60,185 nt of DNA from a virus. The notes beneath the pieces were generated by a model. The model was given only the letters and a program-made list of their open reading frames with translations, ran no database searches and was not told the origin of the DNA. The position numbers and the translations under genes are program-made. This document shows positions 29,397-36,038 of this stretch, piece after piece. The stretch is from positions 1-60,185 of IMG/VR virus record IMGVR_UViG_3300036766_000363. One strand, given 5' to 3'. Each line of letters begins with the position of its first letter. Position 1 is the stretch's first letter.

Positions 29397-29630
29397 TTAG
29401 CCTCCAGTGTTTGTACCCGAGATGGCGCTGTTGGTCATAAAGATCCTGATGAACACCTGCAACATGGCGTTCGCCATGCCAAGGACGGTTGCAGCGGTGA
29501 GCGCCTGTTCCACGGTGAGCAGGTCGCCCAGCCCAGCGGTGACGATTGGAATCGTGGTGGCAACAAAGACTGCGATGTTGCTCCAGATGGTGGCGCTTTT
29601 CCAGAAGGGCTTGCTCGGGACAACTACCAT
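29397..29630 (-). CDS. Holin
   Basis: 77 aa. Two hydrophobic segments: WSNIAVFVATTIPIVTAGLG (about 16-35) and ALTAATVLGMANAMLQVFIR (about 43-62), with N-terminal KPFWKSATIW and a polar C-tail. Fits the short two-span holins that sit beside the amidase. Forms the membrane lesion that triggers lysis. Its ATG overlaps the stop of the 31-aa gene. Confidence 0.78.
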   Translation of the reverse strand: MVVVPSKPFWKSATIWSNIAVFVATTIPIVTAGLGDLLTVEQALTAATVLGMANAMLQVFIRIFMTNSAISGTNTGG

Positions 29631-29719
29631 TTCACTCTCCGTTGTGGATCAACTGCCCACATTACTAAAGATACCACGCCCACGGTGAAGCCAGCAATGA
29701 ATACGATGAGGGTTTTCAT
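29624..29719 (-). CDS. Mini membrane protein, 31 aa
   Basis: ATG at 29719, TAG at 29624-29626. Single span LIVFIAGFTVGVVSLVMWAV and a basic tail PQRRVKW. It overlaps the preceding gene (ATGA) and the holin start, so is likely translated with them. Could be an antiholin or lysis regulator. Confidence 0.55.
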   Translation of the reverse strand: MKTLIVFIAGFTVGVVSLVMWAVDPQRRVKW

Positions 29720-29997
29720 CGGCACACTGCTTCGTAGGCCGCGAGGCTGATAGCGCGGGCCAAGTTCTCGTCGGAGCCAATGGTGTACTGGTCGCTATTG
29801 CCTAACGCGAAGAACTCGACATCGTAAACATCGGAGAACTCGAAGTTCAGTGTGCTGAACAGCCACCCCTTCTCTTTCATCTTTGGGACAAGCTGCATGG
29901 CGTGTTCGATCTTGTTGAGCGGGTCCCATACCCACGCATCGTAGCCCATGATCTTGTGGGCCAGGGCTTCCTTGATCTCCTTGTCAGTCGGGTTCAC
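29716..29997 (-). CDS. Hypothetical protein, 93 aa
   Basis: GTG at 29997 (GTGA overlap with the previous gene), preferred over 30048. Acidic, soluble; begins NPTDKEIKEALAHKIMGYDA. No family recognised. Confidence 0.65.
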   Translation of the reverse strand: MNPTDKEIKEALAHKIMGYDAWVWDPLNKIEHAMQLVPKMKEKGWLFSTLNFEFSDVYDVEFFALGNSDQYTIGSDENLARAISLAAYEAVCR

Positions 29998-30260
29998 GAC
30001 GCATCCTCCACCGGCACGAGGTCGCGGGCGTAGCGATGTGCGCCACACTTGCTACATTTCCCCTCGTAGCGAACATGAACGCCGTATGGTGTCCATAGCC
30101 AATCATGCACGCACGGCGGCACGTAGGCCCGCAGCGCCGCGATGATGAGGGTGCGCGCCCCGTCGCCGGGATAGTCAGTCCAGTCGAGCCAGTGCTCGGT
30201 GTCGGTGTACGTCAGCTTACCTGTTTCAAGCCTGTCCGCAAGCACCTTCGGGTCGCTCAT
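29994..30260 (-). CDS. Zinc-binding protein, 88 aa
   Basis: ATG at 30260 (ATGA overlap). LTYTDTEHWLDWTDYPGDGA then CVHDWLWTPYG and GKCSKCGAHRYARD provide metal ligands. The EHWLDWTD phrase resembles the WLDWTDH of the endolysin N-terminus, perhaps a shared cell-wall or export cue. Confidence 0.65.
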   Translation of the reverse strand: MSDPKVLADRLETGKLTYTDTEHWLDWTDYPGDGARTLIIAALRAYVPPCVHDWLWTPYGVHVRYEGKCSKCGAHRYARDLVPVEDAS

Positions 30261-30565
30261 CGCTCGCACCATACCCAGTAGGCCAACCCCGCCGGTACTT
30301 CGTACAGGTCAGCCGCCCCGACCATCCCATCGGCCAGCGGGAACCATGCGTTCCACTCCTGCGTCACGGGGTTCCAGAGCCATATCGACTGGATGCACTC
30401 GTCGGCAGCAGCTAGTTCAGCCGGGGCGGTATCCTCCTGCGTAGCGATGAGGTTCCATCCGGGCGATAGCCCGCAAGCCTCGACCATCCGTGCCGTAAAG
30501 AACCCGGCCACCCATGCGAGGGCAAGGCAGACGAGTATCGCAATCAAAAACCTGTTAGTAGTCAT
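30257..30565 (-). CDS. Membrane-anchored protein, 102 aa
   Basis: ATG at 30565 with AGGAGGGAG. N-terminal span FLIAILVCLALAWVAGFFTA, then an extracytoplasmic part with three Cys and several Trp (SIWLWNPVTQEWNAWFPLAD). Likely a secreted or anchored lysis or superinfection protein. No family recognised. Confidence 0.65.
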   Translation of the reverse strand: MTTNRFLIAILVCLALAWVAGFFTARMVEACGLSPGWNLIATQEDTAPAELAAADECIQSIWLWNPVTQEWNAWFPLADGMVGAADLYEVPAGLAYWVWCER

Positions 30566-30638
30566 GGCAATCTCCCTCCTCAATCCTTTTGCCAGTCACC
30601 GTAAGCCCCCGCTTGGCCTGTTGTCAAGCGGCTCGTTG

Positions 30639-31001
30639 TTAGGCTGGCCTGGCTCCTGCCATCAACGACTTCAGCCCGGACACGTCGCTCACCAGTTGTA
30701 ACACCTGCATTTCCAGTTTACCGACCTGCTTTTGTAACTGCCGGTTCTCCTCCTCGGCCTCCCGCGCGCGTCTCTCGGCGCGTTCCAACAGCCCCTCAAG
30801 ATGAGTGATCCTCTCAAGAAGGGTGTTGCGGAAAACCCTGTCTTGCTCCCATAGCTCGCTGGCCTCAGTGGTCGCCACCGTCCCTGCGGACTCCCTCCGC
30901 TTGTCCTTCCGGGTAAAGTGGCCCGTCAGGAACGCCAATGCGGCAGCGGCGATGGCAACGGCAGTAGCCGCCAGTCCGGGGGGCGAGGTTATATCAGACA
31001 T
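30639..31001 (-). CDS. i-spanin/Rz-like membrane coiled-coil protein, 120 aa
   Basis: ATG at 31001. One N-terminal span (LAATAVAIAAAALAFLTGHF), a basic stop-transfer KDKRR, then a long coiled coil (LERITHLEGLLERAERRARE, EEENRQLQKQVGKLEMQVLQ). This is the architecture of inner-membrane spanins or of small phage holin-like coiled-coil proteins. Overlaps the next gene by one base. Assignment as spanin is inference. Confidence 0.6.
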   Translation of the reverse strand: MSDITSPPGLAATAVAIAAAALAFLTGHFTRKDKRRESAGTVATTEASELWEQDRVFRNTLLERITHLEGLLERAERRAREAEEENRQLQKQVGKLEMQVLQLVSDVSGLKSLMAGARPA

Positions 31002-31237
31002 TAGTGCTCATGGTCCGCCTCGCACACCTCGGCTACGTGCTTCCACGGGGGCGCCCCTACTTCATCACTGGAGTAGAACAGCCCACCAAGGTACAGGCCC
31101 TCCAGTTTGACCCAGATCAGTTTGGCTGTCCCTGGCACAGGCACGAGAGCCTTACCGTTCTCCACTACGAGGACAGGGGTCGCCTCCTTGGGGTAGCCAG
31201 GAATGATGATGCTAAATGGACGTGCTATAGCTGTCAT
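31001..31237 (-). CDS. Hypothetical protein, 78 aa
   Basis: ATG at 31237 overlaps the HNH stop (ATGA). Beta-rich (ARPFSIIIPGYPKEATPVLV, KLIWVKLEGLYLGG), ends in His/Asp. No family recognised. It was presumably adjacent to the fibre gene before the HNH arrived. Confidence 0.65.
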   Translation of the reverse strand: MTAIARPFSIIIPGYPKEATPVLVVENGKALVPVPGTAKLIWVKLEGLYLGGLFYSSDEVGAPPWKHVAEVCEADHEH

Positions 31238-31776
31238 GGGGAAATTGTCCTTCTTTTTAGAAAGGCTTTGTGACTAGCTAGAAGGGCGCACTCTCGGCAT
31301 TTTCGTCCATTTGGCCTAGTGACCTCGCGATAAATGTTATCCTCGCTTAACAAATGCCCGTGAATACAATGTGTTTGCTTTGCCTTGCGAGCAGGCATGG
31401 AATCTCCGCGTAACACATTTTCACGATGAGTAACTGGTTCTAGGTGGCTAACGTTTACACAGTTACGCACTCGACAGAGATGGTCTAACTCCAGTCCGTC
31501 TGGCACTGGCCCAATTAACCACTCATAAGCAACGCGGTGAGCCGCCCGCGATCTCGCCCCCATTCGGCCATAGCCCGCGCCATCCACCGGCCCAGTCCAT
31601 AGCCAACACCCCTCGGTTTTGTTGACCCTTGCCCAGAAGCGCACGATCGGAGACGGGTCCCTAATAACCCCAGGTATCCCATTTCGCCTAAACCGCGCGT
31701 AATGGGAATTGCAAAACCCTCGCGCGCAGAGCGGCCTGCCGCAATCTGAAACAGTACAAATGCTCATCTTGTTCAT
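31234..31776 (-). CDS. HNH homing-type endonuclease with N-terminal zinc domain
   Basis: 180 aa. N-terminal Cys/His module CTVSDCGRPLCARGFCNSHY, then RFWARVNKTEGCWLWTG, AHRVAYEWLIGPVPDG, core LDHLCRVRNCVNVSHLEPV, THCIHGHLLSEDNIY and CRECALL. AT-richer than the flanking virion genes, consistent with recent arrival. A TATAAT box with TCGACG 16 nt upstream lies at about 31784. Located between the fibre and a small gene. Confidence 0.9.
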   Translation of the reverse strand: MNKMSICTVSDCGRPLCARGFCNSHYARFRRNGIPGVIRDPSPIVRFWARVNKTEGCWLWTGPVDGAGYGRMGARSRAAHRVAYEWLIGPVPDGLELDHLCRVRNCVNVSHLEPVTHRENVLRGDSMPARKAKQTHCIHGHLLSEDNIYREVTRPNGRKCRECALLASHKAFLKRRTISP

Positions 31777-31783
31777 TATACCC

Positions 31784-31811
31784 TATCGCCCGCTCACGTC
31801 GAAGCGATTCC
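31784..31811 (-). promoter_or_regulatory. Promoter candidate for the HNH gene
   Basis: On the minus strand TCGACG is followed after 16 nt by TATAAT, which lies 5-10 nt from the ATG region at 31776. It overlaps the end of the fibre gene. It would give the nuclease expression independent of the late operon. Confidence 0.45.
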
Positions 31812-33053
31812 GGCACTCCATGGATCACTTGAGCCTATGAACGATTTTAGGACGATCTCGATGTCAAGCAATTCCGTAGAGGTAAAGACGAATGTGTTAT
31901 CCCCGCGCAGGGGCTCCCCGGAGGTCGCGCGGAGGTAAGCCGTCACATCTAGGTTGCTCTGGCTGGCGTTCCACGGCCCACCCAAAGCCGTTGTGCGGTC
32001 GGTGCCATTTATCGTGATGGTTACGCCGGGAGTGGACGGGGCCGACCCTTCTTGGATCGCGGTAAAGGTGAGAGAGTGGGTGTGGGCGGCAACCGAATGA
32101 TCGTGGGCGATAGTGTGTGTGTGGGCAATCGTGTGGGAGTGAGAGATGGTATGAGTGTGCGCAATCGTGTGCGAATGAGAGGATGTGTGGGTGTGCGCTG
32201 AAGCTGCGGTAAAGGTTGTAAAATCAGTTGTGGATGCGCCGGACGCCAGAAACATTCCTAGCACCTTGGCACTGCCCACTGTATAGTACCTTACATCATG
32301 CAGGCCATGTGTATGGCTTGGGCCGGTATGAGTATGCGCGGACTCAATGCTTGTGTTGCCCGTAACAACGTGTGTATGCCCTGTGTCTGGTTCAGCAGAA
32401 GTGGTGCTGTCAGTGGTGGCCGATGTGTGGTTATGGTTAGACCCAGCCCCGGAAGCCCCTGTTCCTGCCGCCTCGGTAGCAAGCCCTGGGTCGGAATAGT
32501 ATTCCCCGACGGTATGGTGATGAACACCATCGGATGAACTGCTGGGCGCATCTGTGCTACTAGACGACGCGCTACTCGCGGAACTTGTAGTGGCATCCGT
32601 TCCAGCGGTAGATGCGCTACTTGATCCGCTGGACGACGCGCTGGATGAACCGCTGGTCTGCCCGCCCCCACTCGCTGCCGTGCTTAGGTTGGCGCGCACT
32701 GCCGCCAGCCGGAAGGTCAGCTTCGCCTGGTACAACTGGGTCGCCAGCGAGTCGTAGTCCACGGTAAAGGTGACGCTGTGGGTGTTGTCGATGGACTGGC
32801 GCAGCGGGCCGTGGACTTCCCGATAGAACCGCTGCTGCCGTGGGTGCGGGTTGTTCTGTGTCCCCCCGTAGACCGGCCCAACGTGGCGGGTCAGCAGTTC
32901 CTCGATGTCCGCCACCCTCCGCGCCATCTGCTGGAACTCTTCCATGTTTACCACAGGGGCGGGCGTAAAGGTTGGCACGTTGAAGTTGTCAAACGTCACC
33001 GGCATCGGGGTCTCGTCAGGCTGGCCGCTTGTGTCTATTCGTCCTCGGGTCAT
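31794..33053 (-). CDS. Tail fibre with HxH metal-binding repeats
   Basis: 419 aa. N-terminal 110 residues carry a virion-attachment-like part; then a Ser/Thr/Ala-rich linker (about 138-178) and repeated His-x-His pairs, including seven in a row at residues about 284-327 (DNA 32073-32203). In phage T4 gp37 such HxH pairs bind iron along a trimeric needle at the fibre tip. C-terminus is a small beta domain. Probably the receptor-binding fibre; the T4-like metal site is inference. Confidence 0.82.
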   Translation of the reverse strand: MTRGRIDTSGQPDETPMPVTFDNFNVPTFTPAPVVNMEEFQQMARRVADIEELLTRHVGPVYGGTQNNPHPRQQRFYREVHGPLRQSIDNTHSVTFTVDYDSLATQLYQAKLTFRLAAVRANLSTAASGGGQTSGSSSASSSGSSSASTAGTDATTSSASSASSSSTDAPSSSSDGVHHHTVGEYYSDPGLATEAAGTGASGAGSNHNHTSATTDSTTSAEPDTGHTHVVTGNTSIESAHTHTGPSHTHGLHDVRYYTVGSAKVLGMFLASGASTTDFTTFTAASAHTHTSSHSHTIAHTHTISHSHTIAHTHTIAHDHSVAAHTHSLTFTAIQEGSAPSTPGVTITINGTDRTTALGGPWNASQSNLDVTAYLRATSGEPLRGDNTFVFTSTELLDIEIVLKSFIGSSDPWSAGIAST

Positions 33054-35173
33054 GGCTGCGCGTACCCCCCGGCGTAATCCACCCTGGTCAGTTCCACCCG
33101 GACAACGCCGCTACTGCCGCCCTTGAAGGCGCGTTCGAGGAAGGAGCGGGTTTCCGTGTACTCGACAGCGGTCACGAGGAACCGGCACTTCCGGCTCTCC
33201 TCGTAGTCAGGGATGCGCCCCTCGATGACGGTGGCCGTGTTCATCCAGTTCCTAAAGAGTCGATGGGTTTCCTTGGCGTCCCGTCCAATAGAGATGCCGT
33301 TCCCATTACGGTCGCGGTTGTCCGCGCGGATGGCGATGGTCACGCGGTCGGTCACGCTCGGGCGGGAATACCCGAAGGCCCATGCCTCTCGTACTTCCGG
33401 CCTGGCTGTACCAGCGGCAGAGGTCAACGCGCCTGTGAACTTGACCTCGAAGAACTGACCGTTTGTGTTGGGGGGGGCGTAGCGGGTGACCGACTGGAAG
33501 TCCTCGGTGAGGGCAATCGGGGCGACGCCTCCGCCCTCCTGCGTGTCGAGCATGTTGTAGTAGGTCCCGCCGTCTGCGGCGTAATCGAGGGTCAGGGTCT
33601 CGCCAGCAGAGGAGTAATCAAGTACTGTACTAACCCCGACAAGGGTGTGAAGCAGGCCGATACCCTCATCCGGGGCGAAGGGGCCAGTCTCAAGGGACAT
33701 CGCCGTGCCGAAGTCGTAGCCGTCGTCGTCCACATCACGCCCGCCGTTCCGCCCTACCTCTATATAGACAGCGTTGTTTCCGTAGCCCGCGACGAGGGAC
33801 GGCATCGTGCCGTAGTTGTTCATGGCGAGGAAGTAGCCCTTGGTCGAGGCGGCCAACCGGCACCACTCGTGGTAGATGTACTCTTTCTGCGTGGCCCCCG
33901 TCTCGTCCTTGACCATCTTGATGATCACCGTGTTATTCGCGGTCGTATCTTCGTCCGTCACAAGGAGGAAGATGCTCTCGCCCCATTCGACCCCACCGCG
34001 TACCCACATCCGATAGTCGGGGCGGTTGGACTTCTCAGGGCCGCGCAACTGCGCCCTCCCCGGAGTGATCTTGTAAAGGCCGGTCGATGACGGGCACCAC
34101 AGCGCCCCATGTGCGACAAAGTTTCCCTTGCCGTTGTCGGCGTGGGGCATCCGCGCAAGCTGGGGAACCTGGTTGAAGAACTTGGCCTGGTCGTCCGGGG
34201 CGTAGACGCCATCGGCCTTGAACACCCACGGCACCCCGCCGTAGTCGGTAATCCTGTTCACGGAGTAGGTCGTGTCGCCAGCGGAGTAGGCACTTGTGCC
34301 AGAGGGCGCCCATGAAGTCAGCGTGTTCGGAGCAGTCAAGCAGTTAGAGATTCGGTTCTTCGTCTCGGCTCGGTAGAGCTTATTCCCCACCACTCCGAGG
34401 GCGATGGCGTAGGTTGCGTCGCTGGCCTGTGTCCACGTCCCCTGTGCCGACCATGCATTCCCATTGCCAGGGTTCGACCCGCCCGACCACGATGCCCCGG
34501 TAAAGACGGTAGCCGTGTTCGACGTGACTACCATCGTCTTGGAGTTACATGTAACCGTGGCCCCGATGTAAGCGTCGATGGTGAGGGCGAGACGGGTGTC
34601 CGTGAGGGTCGTGTTGGCCGTGGAGACGGCGGCGTTCGCAGTGCCCGAGATGTTCGCCCCGATAGACCGCTTCCAGATTTTCTCTGTCTCTCCCATCGCC
34701 ACAACCAGTTCGTTGTTGAACACGGCGGCATCGACACACGCCTTGCTTGCGCCGAAGTCCTTGTCCTCGAAGACGGTCTGCGAGCCGTTCTCGGCGTACA
34801 TATACCTGCCACCGAGGTTAAACAACTGGTTGTCGAAGGGGATAGACTTGGGGGGCGTGGTAGCGTTGGTCAGCGTGAGCGTGTTTAGTTTCGGAGGAAA
34901 GAGCAGCAGCCCCTCGTTACTCGCGTCAGCGTTGGCCTTGCTGTACCCGCCACCACGCCGGAGCCGGTCAGGGCCTAGTCCCCACGTCCACGGGTGGAGC
35001 GGTACACGCCAGCGAACCCTCGGGTCAGACGGCTCCCATGGGCGCGTCTCGACGGCAAAGCCGCGTCCGCCCTGGCCGGTAGGCATCACCGTAAAGGGGT
35101 GCTTGCCATCATTTAGTGGACCCCCGCGCCCGGAGGGGTCAATGAGATAGAGGGACTGTCGGTCTTCTGCCAT
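33050..35173 (-). CDS. Large beta-rich virion protein (tail nozzle/propeller-like)
   Basis: 707 aa. Repeated short beta-strand phrases with kinase-free propeller character (FNNELVVAMGETEKIWKRS, VVGNKLYRAETKNRIS, GLYKITPGRAQLRG) and a C-terminal domain (VTIAIRADNRDRNGNGISIG) often seen in tail-tube or nozzle proteins. Starts at ATG 35173 directly after the TTGACATA word. It lies between the fibre and the plus-strand RNA island. Tail role is inferred from position and composition. Confidence 0.7.
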   Translation of the reverse strand: MAEDRQSLYLIDPSGRGGPLNDGKHPFTVMPTGQGGRGFAVETRPWEPSDPRVRWRVPLHPWTWGLGPDRLRRGGGYSKANADASNEGLLLFPPKLNTLTLTNATTPPKSIPFDNQLFNLGGRYMYAENGSQTVFEDKDFGASKACVDAAVFNNELVVAMGETEKIWKRSIGANISGTANAAVSTANTTLTDTRLALTIDAYIGATVTCNSKTMVVTSNTATVFTGASWSGGSNPGNGNAWSAQGTWTQASDATYAIALGVVGNKLYRAETKNRISNCLTAPNTLTSWAPSGTSAYSAGDTTYSVNRITDYGGVPWVFKADGVYAPDDQAKFFNQVPQLARMPHADNGKGNFVAHGALWCPSSTGLYKITPGRAQLRGPEKSNRPDYRMWVRGGVEWGESIFLLVTDEDTTANNTVIIKMVKDETGATQKEYIYHEWCRLAASTKGYFLAMNNYGTMPSLVAGYGNNAVYIEVGRNGGRDVDDDGYDFGTAMSLETGPFAPDEGIGLLHTLVGVSTVLDYSSAGETLTLDYAADGGTYYNMLDTQEGGGVAPIALTEDFQSVTRYAPPNTNGQFFEVKFTGALTSAAGTARPEVREAWAFGYSRPSVTDRVTIAIRADNRDRNGNGISIGRDAKETHRLFRNWMNTATVIEGRIPDYEESRKCRFLVTAVEYTETRSFLERAFKGGSSGVVRVELTRVDYAGGYAQP

Positions 35174-35209
35174 TATGTCAAGTAGAAGTATACCGCAACT
35201 AGGGGTTGC
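35174..35209 (-). promoter_or_regulatory. Late promoter-like motif before the 707-aa gene
   Basis: Minus strand: a GCAAC/GTTGC hairpin (35195-35209) is followed by GCGGTATACTTCTACTTGACATAATG. The 20-base word from GTATACT to TTGACATA differs by one base from that upstream of 44924. TATACT fits a -10, giving a transcript that begins a few bases before the ATG. The plus-strand RNA begins just beyond. Confidence 0.5.
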
Positions 35210-35225
35210 ATACTGTGACCTTAAG

Positions 35226-35515
35226 TGCTAAGGTGATTTCGGTTTAGCAGGACGGACCAGCATTAGCTCAGGGCCTTAGAGCACCCGGACTTAAGCTGGG
35301 GGCCGGAGGGATGGCAACCTTCCATGTTGGGTATCCTGCGAACTAAGGAACTGCGGCAGCATCGTCAGAGATGCCCGGTGATGGCTCGGTGATAGGTAAA
35401 GCGGTCTAACTGAGCCAGGCTTAGTTTCAGCCTGAAATGAAACAACGGGTGCCGACCGCCTAATAACATGGCACAAGCCGGGGTGAGAAGGAACCCGGCC
35501 CGCAGTTCTTTCTTT
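35226..35515 (+). ncRNA. Candidate large structured RNA with tRNA-like domain and pseudoknot
   Basis: Predicted by hand pairing. Outer stem GCAGGA (35247-35252)/TCCTGC (35334-35339) encloses a cloverleaf at 35257-35330. A second domain is closed by the 9-bp helix GAACTGCGG (35348-35356)/CCGCAGTTC (35500-35508), and contains hairpin GCATC/GATGC (35359-35374), a stem at 35373-35377/35446-35450, a pseudoknot made by GGCTC/GAGCC (35383-35387/35412-35416) and GCGGTC/GACCGC (35401-35406/35454-35459), hairpin CAGGCT/AGCCTG (35416-35434) and GCCGGG/CCCGGC (35477-35499). The G-U pairs are only valid on the plus strand. It is the leader of three small plus-strand genes. I do not recognise the family. 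Confidence 0.7.
35257..35330 (+). tRNA. tRNA-like cloverleaf, anticodon UUA, probably not a normal tRNA
   Basis: Acceptor CCAGCAT/ATGTTGG (7 bp, one G-U), U8-A9, D arm GCTC/GAGC with AGGGCCTTA loop (A14, G18-G19-like and A21 present), A26, anticodon stem CCCGG/CTGGG with loop ACTTAAG, and a T-like arm GGAGGG/CCTTCC. But position 33 is C, the T loop is ATGGCAA instead of TTCRANY, and there is no CCA. Read literally, anticodon UUA would pair with stop codon UAA. More likely a tRNA-derived structural module of the RNA. Confidence 0.45.
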
Positions 35516-35528
35516 ATGGAGGAAGCAG

Positions 35529-35681
35529 ATGTTCGGACGGAAGAAATCATGCAAACATTGTTGGCACTGGGTTTCCTGTCCAGAACGCAGCGACGGACAT
35601 GAAATCTGTTGCTTCTGCAATGAGCGATTGTGCTACGCCTGTTACAATGCGGAAAAGGTTCACGGGCCGTTTAAGCCGTGA
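35529..35681 (+). CDS. Cysteine-rich zinc mini-protein, 50 aa
   Basis: ATG at 35529 with GGAGGAAGC directly after the structured RNA. CKHCWHWVSC and ICCFCNERLCYACY give eight Cys/His ligands. TGA at 35679-35681 overlaps the GTG of the next gene (GTGA). Opposite strand to the surrounding virion genes. Possibly a regulator acting with the RNA. Confidence 0.75.
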   Translation: MFGRKKSCKHCWHWVSCPERSDGHEICCFCNERLCYACYNAEKVHGPFKP

Positions 35682-35866
35682 ATGACAGCGGCATTGACCA
35701 GGAGTCGTGGAACAGGTACGTCGAAGGGCGAATGCGAGTATGGAGGGAACGCGCCTTTCAAGAAGAACTGACGACGTTTCAACAGTGGATAGCAAAGATG
35801 AGTAAAGGCTTGACCGAGGAACAACTGGACAGAGCCGAAAGATACCTTCGGCGCGATGCGCCCTGA
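35678..35866 (+). CDS. Hypothetical helical protein, 62 aa
   Basis: GTG at 35678 (GTGA overlap). Predominantly helical and charged (WNRYVEGRMRVWRERAFQEE, GLTEEQLDRAERYLRRD). Part of the plus-strand mini-operon. Function unknown. Confidence 0.7.
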   Translation: MNDSGIDQESWNRYVEGRMRVWRERAFQEELTTFQQWIAKMSKGLTEEQLDRAERYLRRDAP

Positions 35867-35909
35867 CAAACCCCATTGAAACCCGTGTCCTGGTGGATGC
35901 GGAGAATAC

Positions 35910-36038
35910 ATGCCGCCGGGGCAAGCCTGCTTTGAGTGCGCCTGTCGTGCCGTAGCTGAATGGCGAGCGGCTAGTGCCGCGTTACCCCAAAGGTCCGGTC
36001 CAAAGCCCCGCCGTAAAGCCCCCAGGGGCTCTGGCTAG
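35910..36038 (+). CDS. Cysteine-containing basic mini-protein, 42 aa
   Basis: ATG at 35910 with GCGGAGAATAC upstream; TAG at 36036-36038. ACFECACRAVAEWRAAS then a basic tail (PKPRRKAPRG). It overlaps the 3' end of the convergent 452-aa virion gene by 68 nt, which is unusual here. Third and least certain gene of the island. Confidence 0.45.
   Translation: MPPGQACFECACRAVAEWRAASAALPQRSGPKPRRKAPRGSG

Noticed and set aside
35257-35330. Functional ochre-suppressor tRNA
   Set aside because: C33, non-standard T loop and missing CCA argue against an active tRNA; TAA serves as a stop in several coupled genes.
35226-35515. Group I intron
   Set aside because: No P7-like GxAGACTA/TAGTC core, and the pseudoknot geometry leaves only 13 nt where P4-P6 should be.
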